Assembly (NCBI RefSeq): GCF_963675065.1
Contig: NZ_OY775905.1
Span: 632,501-696,500, forward strand
Source of the DNA: an uncultured Draconibacterium sp.
Lineage (GTDB): Bacteria > Bacteroidota > Bacteroidia > Bacteroidales > Prolixibacteraceae
Length of the DNA stretch: 64,000 nt
Direction: 5' to 3'
In this document: positions 44,399-53,988 of the stretch, in pieces
How the letters are laid out: every line of letters starts with the position of its first letter
How positions within the stretch are numbered: position 1 is the first letter of the stretch
Translations under genes and position numbers: made by a program
Notes under the pieces: model-generated
What the model was told of the DNA's origin: nothing
Database searches by the model: none
Seen by the model: the letters and a program-made list of their open reading frames with translations, nothing else

Positions 44399-45343
44399 TT
44401 AAAACGGCAATTTCCCCAAGTCAAGGTTTCCACCCGAAAGAACAATACCCACTTTCTTGCCCTGCACATCCAATTTCTTTTCGAGGATAGCAGCCAGCGG
44501 CACTGCAGATGATGGTTCGATAATAATTTTCATACGCTCCCAGATCATACGCATAGCTTCCACTATACTTTCTTCCGAAACGGTTACGATATCATCTACT
44601 TTTTCCAGTATGATTGCAAAGTTTCTTTCTCCTAAAGAAGTCAAAAGACCATCGGCAATCGTTTTCGGATTTTCCGATGGCACCAATTTCCCTGAATGAA
44701 ACGAACGATAAGCATCGTCTGCTCCTGCAGGTTCGGCTGCAATTACTTTACACGCATGCAGCAAATGTTTGGATGAAATAGCTGTTCCGCTTAATAAACC
44801 TCCCCCACCAACAGGCGCCATAAGCACATCAAATTCGCCTTGATCCTCAATTAATTCTTTAGCCGCTGTTCCCTGTCCGGCAATTACATAAAAATTATTG
44901 TAGGGATGAATCTCTGTTGCACCCGTTTCTTCTATCACTTTTGCCAGCGTACTTTCCCGCGCCTGCAAGGTAGGCTGGCAAAAGGTAATTTTCGCGCCAT
45001 AACCGGCAACGGCTTTCTTTTTTATCTCGGGTGAGTTTTCGGGCATTACAATATGTGCTGCTATTCCACGCATTCGGGCTGCCAGCGCCAGTGCTGCCGC
45101 ATGATTTCCCGAAGAGTGTGTTGCCACTCCTTTTTGTGCATCTTCCTCACTCAAAGAAAATACGGCATTACACGCCCCGCGAAATTTGAAAGCCCCAACC
45201 TTTTGCAGGTTCTCACACTTAAAAAATAATTCGGCACCAACAATTTGATTGATACTCACCGATGATAAAACCGGTGTTCGGTGTGCGTATTTTTGTACGA
45301 TCTGATGTGCCTGCTCTACGTTTGTATAAGTTGGAATGTTCAT
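44399..45343 (-). CDS. PLP-dependent threonine/serine dehydratase-like enzyme
   Basis: This 314-residue fold-type II PLP enzyme has the Schiff-base lysine in GAFKFRGACNA (about residue 52), the Asn-containing SSGNHAAALALAAR loop and the PLP-phosphate loop VGGGGLLSG. The C-terminal end GIVLSGGNLDLG is typical. It has no ACT regulatory domain, so it is not a full biosynthetic IlvA; serine racemase or threo-hydroxyaspartate dehydratase-type relatives have this length. It probably deaminates L-threonine or L-serine. It is followed 2 nt upstream in coordinates by prsW on the same strand, so they may be co-transcribed. Confidence 0.88.
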   Translation of the reverse strand: MNIPTYTNVEQAHQIVQKYAHRTPVLSSVSINQIVGAELFFKCENLQKVGAFKFRGACNAVFSLSEEDAQKGVATHSSGNHAAALALAARMRGIAAHIVMPENSPEIKKKAVAGYGAKITFCQPTLQARESTLAKVIEETGATEIHPYNNFYVIAGQGTAAKELIEDQGEFDVLMAPVGGGGLLSGTAISSKHLLHACKVIAAEPAGADDAYRSFHSGKLVPSENPKTIADGLLTSLGERNFAIILEKVDDIVTVSEESIVEAMRMIWERMKIIIEPSSAVPLAAILEKKLDVQGKKVGIVLSGGNLDLGKLPF

Positions 45344-45345
45344 TG

Positions 45346-46050
45346 CTATTCAATTTTACCCAGTTTCTCGTTCAATAAGTTATAATCGGTATTGTAGATG
45401 GACTGTTTCGAAAGTTCACGCATACGTTTTAGGCCAGATATGTAGAGATACACGACAAAGCCCACAAAAACAATGGTTAACCAGCCAATTTCGGTAAAAA
45501 GGATAAAATCGTAAATACCATGCAGAAGGATGGGAAACAGCAGCGCCTTTTGTTTCAGGCTTTGGCGTTGTTTTTCGTAGAACTTTGCCAGCCCGAAATA
45601 AAAACCCATTGTAATTCCGAAAATAGCATGAGCCGGTACGGCAGTTATTGCCCGCATAATTCCGGTACTCAATCCGCCATCCATTACGTAAAGTATATTC
45701 TCAACGGCGGCAAATCCCAGCGAAACATAAACGGCATAAACAATTCCGTCGAACTTTTCGTTGAACTCCGGGCTCTTCCAGATCAGGAGATACAACGCCA
45801 GGTATTTAAACAGCTCTTCCGAAAAAGCGGCAACGGCAAATGCTTTCCATGCCGCGGCAAACAACCACGGAAATTGCAACGTAAAACGGTCTAAAAAACG
45901 TTCGAGAAATAATATGGGAATTACTGTTAAACCTCCTGCCAACAAAGCAAACAGTAACAAATGCAAGGGCTCCTTTTCATATTTATCGCGGAAATAAATA
46001 TATACCGCAATAATAACCACAGGAGCCAACGCAAGTACCAGGAGGTTCAT
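45346..46050 (-). CDS. PrsW-family intramembrane metalloprotease
   Basis: This 234-residue polytopic membrane protein has about seven hydrophobic segments. The glutamate pair FSEELFKYL (about residues 75-83), the AAVENILYV motif (about 114-122) and PAHAIFGITMG (about 137-147) are the three metal-site motifs of the PrsW/CPBP-like family. Members cleave membrane proteins such as anti-sigma factors in Bacillus, but most are uncharacterised. It lies between the dehydratase and an SMP-30-like gene, all on the minus strand. The substrate is unknown here. Confidence 0.85.
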   Translation of the reverse strand: MNLLVLALAPVVIIAVYIYFRDKYEKEPLHLLLFALLAGGLTVIPILFLERFLDRFTLQFPWLFAAAWKAFAVAAFSEELFKYLALYLLIWKSPEFNEKFDGIVYAVYVSLGFAAVENILYVMDGGLSTGIMRAITAVPAHAIFGITMGFYFGLAKFYEKQRQSLKQKALLFPILLHGIYDFILFTEIGWLTIVFVGFVVYLYISGLKRMRELSKQSIYNTDYNLLNEKLGKIE

Positions 46051-46056
46051 AGCTTG

Positions 46057-47001
46057 CTAGTTTACATCGTTGAAATAAAAAGCCGGCACACCTTTCACTC
46101 CCGGACGGTATTTAAAAACGCCTCCGGCATGTGGCCATTTCTCCAGATCCTCGTTGCTGGTAGCTTCCCTTGCCGAAGTGATGTAGAGCGTTCCCATATC
46201 TTCGTCGCCAAAAGCACACGAGGTAATATTTTTTGCCGGCACTTCAATTTTATCAATCAGCTCGCCGGTTACTGGATTCCAGCATCCCACTGCCGAGCCA
46301 CCCCAAAGAGCTACCCACAGGTTATCGTTTTCGTCGATTGACATTCCATCGGGCGATCCCATTTCGCGAGGTACATCTACCGCAACCTCAGGATTTGAGA
46401 TTTCGCCTGTGGCATCATCGTAATCATAAGCCATCACTTTTTGGGTGGGTGTGTCGATGTAATACATTTTTGTTTTGTCGGCCGACCAAACAATTCCGTT
46501 CGAAATACTCACCTTATCCACCATCTTATGAATAGTGGTATCCGGATCGAAACGGTACAATGCAGCAACTTCCTTCTTGCCACTCAGGCTTATTGTTCCT
46601 GCCCAAAATCGTCCCGAAGGATCGCATTTTCCATCGTTAAAACGGTTGTCGGGGATATCAGCTTCAGGGTCAACCAACAATTTTTTTGCCCCGGTTTCCA
46701 TATTAAAATGATAAATACCGTTTTGCAAAGCAACCAGCGCATTGCCACTTTCGGTAGGCACTACCGTTCCGATCATTTGCCCCGTAAACATTTCCTTGTT
46801 GTAGCCGGTAGCCGGATTATAACTATTCAGAATTTCCTTTTTAATGTCAATCCACATCAATTCGCCTGTTTTATAATTCCACAGCGAACCTTCGCCAAGT
46901 GTCGATTGGGTGTCGAGCACCAATTCTGCTTGTTTTGATTTTGGGTCTGAACAACTAAACAGTAACAGTGCTGCTAAAAGAAATAAAACGGTATGTTTCA
47001 T
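46057..47001 (-). CDS. SMP-30/gluconolactonase-like lipoprotein
   Basis: This 314-residue protein has a signal peptide with lipobox LFSC (Cys17) and a six-bladed propeller of the SMP-30/Gnl/LRE-like type. Recognisable motifs are TLGEGSLWNYKTGELMWIDI, NRFNDGKCDPSGRFWAGT (metal-binding Asn/Asp), ISNGIVWSADKTKMYYID and GSPDGMSIDENDNLWVALW. It probably hydrolyses a sugar lactone or acts on a related substrate in the periplasm. It is 6 nt from prsW and probably in the same unit. Specificity is not deducible. Confidence 0.87.
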   Translation of the reverse strand: MKHTVLFLLAALLLFSCSDPKSKQAELVLDTQSTLGEGSLWNYKTGELMWIDIKKEILNSYNPATGYNKEMFTGQMIGTVVPTESGNALVALQNGIYHFNMETGAKKLLVDPEADIPDNRFNDGKCDPSGRFWAGTISLSGKKEVAALYRFDPDTTIHKMVDKVSISNGIVWSADKTKMYYIDTPTQKVMAYDYDDATGEISNPEVAVDVPREMGSPDGMSIDENDNLWVALWGGSAVGCWNPVTGELIDKIEVPAKNITSCAFGDEDMGTLYITSAREATSNEDLEKWPHAGGVFKYRPGVKGVPAFYFNDVN

Positions 47002-47168
47002 CTGTTTAAAATTTTTTTATTTCTGAATGTTCAAAAAATTTAAAGACATTCAGGAACTCACATAAATTTTAATCATTCATCTTGGTGAATTTAGAATGAA
47101 GAAAATTCATGTTCGTTTCATAATTATTGGTTTTCCGGTTGTTTGCATTCTATGTTCCCCCAAATGTA

Positions 47169-47981
47169 CTAAATACTTTTTATGAGATCGCGCATAATAA
47201 GCGTCATTTTAGGTTCGGCTTTCATGGCAACTTCCTGTACTTCCTCGTGCGAAATTTCTACAATCTCGCCGGGCACTCCGCTGTCGGTAACAATCGAAAT
47301 TCCAAAAACACGCATATCCATGTGGCGGGCCACAATTACCTCAGGCACGGTTGACATCCCCACAATATCGCCACCCAAAATGCGGAACATTTTGTACTCG
47401 GCAGGCGTTTCGAAAGTTGGTCCTGATACGCCAACATAAACACCTTCTTTTACATCGATATTATTTTGCAGCGCGATAAGTTTAGCCTTGTTGCGCAGAC
47501 GCTGACTGTAAGGTTTGCTCATATCGGGGAAACGCGGCCCAAGTTCATTGTTATTCTTTCCGCGCAAAGGATGCTCCGGGAAAAAGTTAATATGATCGGT
47601 AAGCAGCACAATTTCGCCAACATGCCAATCGGGATTTAAGCCTCCACTGGCATTCGAGACAAAAAGATTTTTTACCCCCACAAACTTCATAACACGCACG
47701 GGGAAAGTCACTTCTTTCATGTCGTAACCTTCGTAATAATGAAATCGGCCCTGCATGGCCAGCACTTCTTTATCCCCCAGTTTCCCGAAGATCAATCGCC
47801 CTGCATGGCCATCAACGGTTGACACCGGGAAGTTTGGAATATCGGTGTACGGAATTGAATCGATAATTTCGATTTCGTTTACCAGCCCGCCAAGACCGGT
47901 TCCTAAAATAATTCCTACTTCAGGACTTGCCTGAATTTTTTCTTTTATGAAGTTCGCGGTTGCTTTTATTTTCTCCAACAT
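47169..47981 (-). CDS. Purine nucleoside phosphorylase, trimeric type
   Basis: This 270-residue enzyme cleaves purine nucleosides with phosphate for salvage. The N-terminal VGIILGTGLGGLV binds phosphate, followed by GRFHYYEGYDMKEVTFPVRVM, the base-site SNASGGLN, and the C-terminal MSTVPEVIVARHMDMRVFGISIVTDSG, all signatures of the PNP/MTAP family (low-mass, PunA type). Its first 62 nt overlap the end of lpxK in another frame. The initiating ATG at 47981 is supported by the family N-terminal helix. Expression probably depends on the lpxK transcript. Confidence 0.92.
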   Translation of the reverse strand: MLEKIKATANFIKEKIQASPEVGIILGTGLGGLVNEIEIIDSIPYTDIPNFPVSTVDGHAGRLIFGKLGDKEVLAMQGRFHYYEGYDMKEVTFPVRVMKFVGVKNLFVSNASGGLNPDWHVGEIVLLTDHINFFPEHPLRGKNNNELGPRFPDMSKPYSQRLRNKAKLIALQNNIDVKEGVYVGVSGPTFETPAEYKMFRILGGDIVGMSTVPEVIVARHMDMRVFGISIVTDSGVPGEIVEISHEEVQEVAMKAEPKMTLIMRDLIKSI

Positions 47982-49026
47982 AATTTAATATCTTCTTATT
48001 AAACGATTTTTTTTCTTCTTCAAGGAAATCAATTTTTACCGGCAGATAATACATAGCTTTTTTTAATTCATCGCTTATCTCACCGATGTCTTTAAAACGC
48101 ATGGCATCCTTTTCGGTTGTAACAATTAACTTTCTTTCTGATTTTATTTCACTGAACTTTTTCTCAATCTCACGAATATCAGCCATACTGTACGAATGAT
48201 GATCGGAAAAAGTTAATGTTTCCATATTTGTCCCCATCTTACGAATAAAGGAATGCATTTGTTTTGGCGAGGCAATTCCGGTAACCACCAACATGTGACA
48301 GGCTACGTCTTTATAACTTGCTTCATCAATTTCAGGAGCATTGAACACCGGCTGCAGCGTACCATAAACCAGGCGTGTAAAATACAAACTCTGGTAGGGC
48401 AACAAATTCACATCGCTTTGTAAAATACGGCGCATAATTGGCGTTACTTCCTCGGGGCATTTGGTGAAAAGAATAATATTTGCCCGGCGCATTTGAGAAA
48501 CACCTTCGCGCAAACGACCAACCGGCAGCAAGGAATCGTTTTTGATCTGACGGTTGTAATCGATCAATAAAATATTTATCCCCGGCGAAATCCGTCGGTG
48601 CTGAAAAGCATCGTCGAGCAAGACAACATCAGGCGTTTTTTCGTTGTTGGGTTCCAGTAATTTCTCCACTCCCGAAACCCGGTTTTCGCACACCGATACG
48701 GTAGCTTCCGGAAACTTATTCTTTATCTGCAGCGGCTCGTCGCCCACTTCCTGTGCAGTTGAATTGGTTTCAACCAAACGGAAACCTTTTGTTTTACGTT
48801 TGTAGCCCCGGCTTAAGGTAGCCACCTCGTATTTCTCTTTTAATAAACTAACCAGGTACTCCACATGCGGAGTTTTTCCGGTACCGCCAACAGTAATATT
48901 ACCGATGGAAATTACGGGCACATCAAACTCCTTTGAATTCAATATTTTAAGATCGTAGGCCCGGTTACGCAGAGAAACAACTATTCCGTATAACCAGGAC
49001 AGCGGATATAATAAAATTTTTATCAT
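47920..49026 (-). CDS. lpxK: Tetraacyldisaccharide 4'-kinase LpxK
   Basis: This 368-residue inner-membrane enzyme phosphorylates the lipid A precursor to lipid IVA. The N-terminal hydrophobic helix (IKILLYPLSWLYGIVVSL) is followed by Walker A GNITVGGTGKTPHVEYLV (about residues 42-59) and the TLSRGYKRKTKGF and VVLLDDAFQHRR motifs. The C-terminal tail overlaps the PNP gene by 62 nt, an unusually long overlap. The tail text NYVGENKSNRELH looks like natural LpxK sequence, so I see no frameshift. It belongs with LpxH (35.1 kb) in the same pathway but not the same operon. Confidence 0.93.
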   Translation of the reverse strand: MIKILLYPLSWLYGIVVSLRNRAYDLKILNSKEFDVPVISIGNITVGGTGKTPHVEYLVSLLKEKYEVATLSRGYKRKTKGFRLVETNSTAQEVGDEPLQIKNKFPEATVSVCENRVSGVEKLLEPNNEKTPDVVLLDDAFQHRRISPGINILLIDYNRQIKNDSLLPVGRLREGVSQMRRANIILFTKCPEEVTPIMRRILQSDVNLLPYQSLYFTRLVYGTLQPVFNAPEIDEASYKDVACHMLVVTGIASPKQMHSFIRKMGTNMETLTFSDHHSYSMADIREIEKKFSEIKSERKLIVTTEKDAMRFKDIGEISDELKKAMYYLPVKIDFLEEEKKSFNKKILNYVGENKSNRELHKRKNSGKS

Positions 49027-49323
49027 AAATGTTCTTCAAAATAGGTGGCTAAGATAACGTGATTTCAGGATAAGTTAGCACCACAGCTTTAGAAAATTTT
49101 TGACTAGGCAATTCAAATTTTTGCAGAACTATCGGGATAATTTAAGAAAATTTGGAGCAGAATAGTTAAAAATTTTCAAAGCCTGATCAGGAAAGTCCTT
49201 TCAACACCATCTTTGAATTTAAAAAACTTAAAAATAAAACCATTATTCTTGCCTTTTTAAAATTCAAATCTGATGCAGCTATGACTTTCTGTGCTTGTTA
49301 ACTTAGCCCGAATTCACGTTTAC
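49027..49323. other. Gene-free stretch between lpxK and sppA
   Basis: It is AT-rich and holds no credible gene. I see no convincing promoter pair for lpxK on the minus strand; only A/T tracts are visible. Confidence 0.5.
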
Positions 49324-49327
49324 AAAA

Positions 49328-49358
49328 AAGGATGCACCATATATAATGACACATCCTT
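49328..49358 (-). terminator. Terminator of sppA
   Basis: On the minus strand AAGGATG (49352-49358) pairs with CATCCTT (49328-49334) across a 17-nt loop, followed by a T-run. Confidence 0.72.
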
Positions 49359-49379
49359 CAATTTTATTGCTGTAAAATC

Positions 49380-51167
49380 TTAATTCAGATAAATATCGTA
49401 AGGCATACGTGCATAAATACCATTCATTTCAGAAGCTTTTTTCAGGTGCTCATAATAGCGGTATTTCTCACCCAATTCGCTTTTTAGAATGCGTGCTTTT
49501 ACGTTTCCGCCCAACTTAAACATTTCTTCAAACGGATTGGATAATGCAGGTAGCGAAACGGTACGATAATCTTCCAATCCTTCCATTCCAACAGCCAGTT
49601 TTATGGCGTCTTCCAAACCACCGAACTCATCGATCAAACCAATTTCCTTAGCATTTTCGCCACTCCAAACACGGCCCTGTCCAATGTTATCCACATCTTC
49701 TTTGGTCATGCCCCTGCCATCGGCAACATGCGACAGGAAAGTATCATAACCAATAGAAATATAGTTTGTCATACGTTGTTTCTCGTACGGAGTCATTGGG
49801 CGCATTAACGACACAAAGTTCGAATGTTCATTGGTACCAACATCATCGGTAGTAATTCCAAGCTTGTCGTTCATCAGTTCGCCAAAGTTTGGAATCTGAC
49901 CGAAAATACCAATCGAACCGGTGATTGTATTTGGGCTGGCAACAATTTTATCGGCCGGGCACGAAATATAATAACCACCCGATGCCGCCACATCGCCAAA
50001 CGATACCACCAATGTTTTTTCTTCGGCAGCCAGTTTAACCTCGCGCCAAATGGTTTCCGAATCGAACACGGCACCACCGGGAGAGTTAACACGCAACACA
50101 ATAGCTTTATACGAGCTGTCCTGACGAACTTTACGAATTTCTTGACCCAGCTTATCGCCGTTAATTCCTTCGTCGGCACTTAAGGTAGTTCCAATTTCAC
50201 CACTGGCATAAATAACAGCAATTTTGTTTCGGCTGTACTTTTTGTCGTGTCCTTTCACCGGAACTTTAACATAGTCTTTCACATTTACCACCGGAATTGG
50301 TTCCGTTCCTTCAATTCCGGTTATTTCGCGCATATCATTAAGCACTTCGTCGCGATATTTTGCGGCGTCGATCAAACCGTTTTCCACCATTTCTTTGGCC
50401 TTTTTGTAGGTTTGTGATTCATCGGCCAGTACATTCAGTTTTTCTACCGAAATACCACGGGTCTCCGAAATTCCTTTTAGCATGTGATTCCATAAGCTAT
50501 TCATGTAAACCAATCGTTGCTCGCGGTTCGCTTCGCTCATTTTATCCAGCATATAAGGCTCAACAGCTGATTTAAATTTGTTGTTTGGCCCACGAATGAT
50601 CTGCATTTCAACACCCAGTTTTTCGAGGGCATTTTTGTAGAACATTAATTCGCTGCTTAAACCACGAAAATCGAGAAAAACTTCAGGGTGCAAAACAATT
50701 TGATCGGCAACTGTTGCCACATAATAACCTTTCTGGTCTAAAATCATTTGGTCGGCAACAGCATAAATCGGTTTATCGCAACTGTCTTTAAAAGCGATCA
50801 AATCATTTCTGATCTCTTCAACCGAAGCAAAACCACCGTTTGTTACCGACAGTTTCAGGTAAACACCTTTTATACGATCATCGTTGGCCGCTTTCTTTAA
50901 CGACTCGCTAATGTCATCCAGCCCGATTGTTTTTATCGAGCTAAACATTCCGGGCAGTTCCAAATCTTCAAAAGGATCATTTGGAGCACGATCGACAATA
51001 CTTCTGCTCAGGTCAATAACCAGCATCGATTGGTCGGCTACTGTAACTTCTTTATCAGCCGAGGCGATAATTGCCCCAAAAACGATAAACATCAGAAAAA
51101 TACCAATTAACGATATGGCCAGGAAACCAACAATGGTTGCTAATACGTATTTGAAGAATTCTTTCAT
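49380..51167 (-). CDS. sppA: Signal peptide peptidase SppA, long (67 kDa) type
   Basis: This 595-residue membrane-bound serine protease digests cleaved signal peptides. An N-terminal transmembrane segment (about residues 8-30) precedes two SppA domains. The catalytic lysine is in KFKSAVEPYML (about residue 208), and the nucleophile serine is in VAASGGYYISCPADKI, followed by NTITGSIGIFG. The two-domain length matches the E. coli-type enzyme rather than the short SppA of Gram-positives. It is a single-gene unit with its own terminator, divergent from folK. Confidence 0.93.
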   Translation of the reverse strand: MKEFFKYVLATIVGFLAISLIGIFLMFIVFGAIIASADKEVTVADQSMLVIDLSRSIVDRAPNDPFEDLELPGMFSSIKTIGLDDISESLKKAANDDRIKGVYLKLSVTNGGFASVEEIRNDLIAFKDSCDKPIYAVADQMILDQKGYYVATVADQIVLHPEVFLDFRGLSSELMFYKNALEKLGVEMQIIRGPNNKFKSAVEPYMLDKMSEANREQRLVYMNSLWNHMLKGISETRGISVEKLNVLADESQTYKKAKEMVENGLIDAAKYRDEVLNDMREITGIEGTEPIPVVNVKDYVKVPVKGHDKKYSRNKIAVIYASGEIGTTLSADEGINGDKLGQEIRKVRQDSSYKAIVLRVNSPGGAVFDSETIWREVKLAAEEKTLVVSFGDVAASGGYYISCPADKIVASPNTITGSIGIFGQIPNFGELMNDKLGITTDDVGTNEHSNFVSLMRPMTPYEKQRMTNYISIGYDTFLSHVADGRGMTKEDVDNIGQGRVWSGENAKEIGLIDEFGGLEDAIKLAVGMEGLEDYRTVSLPALSNPFEEMFKLGGNVKARILKSELGEKYRYYEHLKKASEMNGIYARMPYDIYLN

Positions 51168-51244
51168 ATTTTTGTAATTTTATTAATATTCCAGTTTAGA
51201 GAATGAGTACCATTTTAAGCAAGGAATTACAAATATAAGATACA

Positions 51245-51736
51245 ATGAACAAGGTGTTTCTTGGAATAGGCGGAAATATTGGCGACAAACACAAAAATTT
51301 TAAACGCGCCCTAGAACTGATTGACATAAAATTAGGTAAAATAATTCAAAAGTCATCGGTTTACGAAACGCCACCGTGGGGTTTTCATTGCGAAGATGTG
51401 TTCTGGAACCAGGTGTTGATTATTGAAACCAAACTTGAGGCCGAAGAACTGCTGTGGCGAATTCGTGAAATGGAAGCCGATTTTGGCCGGAAACGTGGCA
51501 GCGAGCGCTACTCATCGCGCGAAATGGATATTGATATCCTGTATTTTAACGACGAGTTTATGGAGTCGAAAGACCTGATCGTTCCTCATCCGCGAATTCA
51601 CGAACGACGTTTTGTACTTGTTCCGCTGGTTGAAATTGCCCCGGAAATGAAACACCCGCTTCGGCGTTTAACCAGCATTGAAATGCTGGAAAACTGCCTC
51701 GACAAATCGGTGATTAAAAAAGTTGAAATGGAGTAA
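51245..51736 (+). CDS. folK: Hydroxymethyldihydropterin pyrophosphokinase FolK
   Basis: This 163-residue enzyme pyrophosphorylates 6-hydroxymethyl-dihydropterin in folate synthesis. It opens with FLGIGGNIGDKHKNFKRAL and has SSVYETPPWGF, the FWNQVLIIET strand and the ATP/Mg motif RYSSREMDIDILYFND, in the usual order. The C-terminal VPHPRIHERRFVLVPL is also family-typical. It is a full-length, single-gene unit between the divergent sppA and convergent hflX genes. Confidence 0.95.
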   Translation: MNKVFLGIGGNIGDKHKNFKRALELIDIKLGKIIQKSSVYETPPWGFHCEDVFWNQVLIIETKLEAEELLWRIREMEADFGRKRGSERYSSREMDIDILYFNDEFMESKDLIVPHPRIHERRFVLVPLVEIAPEMKHPLRRLTSIEMLENCLDKSVIKKVEME

Positions 51737-51899
51737 AACCTGAATGATGAATTTCGATTAACGAATTTTGATTTCAGATTGAACACCACGAAGTTGCCAT
51801 TTGATTTACAATATATTACAAGATTTAACACATAATAATAGCAGTGGCCAAACAGAAACCTGTACTTTCATCTTTAGGAGCAAAATAAAAGAACCATGT

Positions 51900-53114
51900 T
51901 TATTCCTGAATTCCCTTTGTCCAGTCCGAATTATACAGGTAATCGTTATACGGAAAACGTTGCGAGTGAATCCCTTTCACCTTTTCGTAAAGTTCAGCTT
52001 TAAACTCTTCGATATTTGTTTTGTCCTTTGCGGAAATAAACAAGGCCGGCGTGTTGCTTTTTGCCATCCACGAGCTTTTCCACTCTTCCAGCGTAAAATT
52101 ATCTTTTGTACGTGGCGAAAGATCATCCTGGTCTTTTTCCTCGTAGGTAAAAGCATCAATTTTGTTGAAGATGTAAAAAGTAGGTTTGTCTCCGGCACCA
52201 ATCTCTTCAAGCGTGCTGTCGACGGTTTCAATCTGCTCTTCAAATCCCGGGTGCGAAATATCAACAACGTGCAACAGAATATCTGCTTCGCGCACCTCGT
52301 CGAGTGTTGATTTAAACGATTCAACCAATCCGTGTGGCAGTTTGCGGATAAAACCAACCGTATCGGCCAGGAGGAGAGGCAGGTTTTCGATCACCACTTT
52401 TCGTACCGTAGTATCGAGTGTTGCAAAAAGTTTATTCTCGGCAAACACTTCCGACTTGGCCATCATATTCATGATAGTTGATTTGCCAACATTGGTATAC
52501 CCCACCAAAGCTACGCGCACCATTTTTCCACGGTTTTTGCGCTGGGTAGCCTTTTGTTTATCGATTTTTACCAGCTGAGTTTTTAAGCGGCTGATTTTGT
52601 CAAGAATAATACGGCGGTCGGTTTCTATCTGGGTCTCACCCGGACCACGCATACCAATACCACCACGCTGACGCTCAAGGTGAGTCCACATTCGTGTTAA
52701 TCGCGGAAGCAAATACTGGTACTGCGCTAACTCAACCTGTGTTTTTGCATGAGCTGTTTGTGCCCGCTTTGCAAAAATATCGAGGATAAGATTGGTACGA
52801 TCCAGTACTTTACATTCTAACTCGCGTTCAATATTTCGTAATTGAGTTGGTGTAAGTTCGTCGTCGAAAATTACCGTATCGGCTTCAACAACTTTAATGT
52901 ATTGATTAATCTCGTCGAGTTTTCCCGGGCCAACAAATGTGGCTTTATTCGGGATATCCAGTTTCTGTGTGAATTTCTTTAATACTTGCGCACCCGCAGT
53001 ATCGGCCAAAAACTCCAATTCGTCGAGGTACTCTTTTGCCTGACGTTCATCCTGATCCTGGTTGATCAGTCCCACAATAACCGCTTTTTCTGTTAAAGGT
53101 GCTGTTTCTATCAT
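51900..53114 (-). CDS. hflX: Ribosome-associated GTPase HflX
   Basis: This 404-residue protein has the N-terminal HflX domain (VDADTVIFDDELTPTQLRN-like segment near residue 74, and GPGETQIETDRR near 155-166) and a GTPase domain with G1 GYTNVGKS, G3 DTVGFIRKLPHGL and G4 NKID. HflX splits stalled or hibernating ribosomes. A C-terminal domain ends near LYNSDWTKGIQE. It is a single gene downstream of a tonB-like gene, separated by a terminator. Confidence 0.95.
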   Translation of the reverse strand: MIETAPLTEKAVIVGLINQDQDERQAKEYLDELEFLADTAGAQVLKKFTQKLDIPNKATFVGPGKLDEINQYIKVVEADTVIFDDELTPTQLRNIERELECKVLDRTNLILDIFAKRAQTAHAKTQVELAQYQYLLPRLTRMWTHLERQRGGIGMRGPGETQIETDRRIILDKISRLKTQLVKIDKQKATQRKNRGKMVRVALVGYTNVGKSTIMNMMAKSEVFAENKLFATLDTTVRKVVIENLPLLLADTVGFIRKLPHGLVESFKSTLDEVREADILLHVVDISHPGFEEQIETVDSTLEEIGAGDKPTFYIFNKIDAFTYEEKDQDDLSPRTKDNFTLEEWKSSWMAKSNTPALFISAKDKTNIEEFKAELYEKVKGIHSQRFPYNDYLYNSDWTKGIQE

Positions 53115-53129
53115 TTACTTTATTTTAGT

Positions 53130-53164
53130 CAAAAAAAAACTCCTGCTTCTAAAGAAACAGGAGT
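53130..53164 (-). terminator. Terminator of the upstream tonB-like gene
   Basis: On the minus strand ACTCCTG (53158-53164) pairs with CAGGAGT (53139-53145), followed by nine T residues. It lies between the tonB-like gene and hflX. Confidence 0.88.
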
Positions 53165-53187
53165 GCAAAAATATTGTTTTTTATTCG

Positions 53188-53877
53188 TTACTGCAACACG
53201 AAGTTAATTGGTACCGTGTACGATACGTTAACTGGTTTTCCACGCTGTTTCCCAGGCTTCCATGCAGGAAGCGCATTTACCACACGAAGTGCTTCTTTAT
53301 CCAACGAAGGGTCAACTCCCCTTGCGATTTTAGCATCGGTAACTTTTCCTGTTTTACTTACAACAAAAGTTACATATACTTTACCTTGAATACCGTTTTC
53401 CTGTGCAATTACAGGATACTTGATAGCATTGGCAATATATTTACGCAATGCAAGGTCTCCACCCGGGAATTCTGGCATATCTTCTACAATAAAGAATACC
53501 TGAGCTTCTTCTTCTTCTTCTTCAGCTGCTGTTTCGATAACAGGAGCAACGTCGATTTCTGTTAGATCATCGGCCTCTGTATCTTCAATTTCCAGCTCAT
53601 CTTCAATCTCCACATCATCGTCAACAATGTTCAGCACCTCGATAACTTGTGGTGGTGGAGGTGGTGGAGGTGGTTTCACCTCTTGCTCACGAGTAATAGG
53701 GATGATCTCTTCTTCAACTTCCGCAGTTTGGATCTGACCAAGGTCAGCTGCTTTTGATGGTTTCGTAGTCCACTCAAAAGCCAGCAGCGAAAGCCCCAAC
53801 GCGACAACCAATCCAATTAGCCAAAACATATTCTTTTTGGCTTCCAGATCAGCTTTTGGTGTTTTTTTAAGTTCCAT
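53188..53877 (-). CDS. TonB-family energy transducer, paralogue 1
   Basis: This 229-residue protein has an N-terminal cytoplasmic tail, one transmembrane segment (about residues 17-34, FWLIGLVVALGLSLLAF), a proline run with KPPPPPPPPQ (about 69-78) and an acidic spacer. The C-terminal TonB domain has FPGGDLALRKYIANAIKYP and GKVYVTFVVSKTGKVTDAKI. It would pass proton-motive force from ExbB/ExbD to TonB-dependent receptors, although the GG-type domain is often seen in orphan TonBs of this phylum. No exbB/exbD or receptor is adjacent. It is a paralogue of the next gene. Confidence 0.88.
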   Translation of the reverse strand: MELKKTPKADLEAKKNMFWLIGLVVALGLSLLAFEWTTKPSKAADLGQIQTAEVEEEIIPITREQEVKPPPPPPPPQVIEVLNIVDDDVEIEDELEIEDTEADDLTEIDVAPVIETAAEEEEEEAQVFFIVEDMPEFPGGDLALRKYIANAIKYPVIAQENGIQGKVYVTFVVSKTGKVTDAKIARGVDPSLDKEALRVVNALPAWKPGKQRGKPVNVSYTVPINFVLQ

Positions 53878-53988
53878 ACTTAACTATTTTATTTGTTTTA
53901 TTTGATTTATTTCTGCCCTTCAAAATCGGGGCTTAAAGATAAAAAATAATCTTCACATGCAAGTGAATTTTAAATTCATTTCAATTTT

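Noticed and set aside
44016..44402. A 128-codon frame with heptapeptide repeats (VPLGDRF-like) as a real protein.
   Set aside because: It begins at TTG with no initiation signal, and the open frame follows from a period of 21 (a multiple of three) without stops. It was kept as a repeat array instead.
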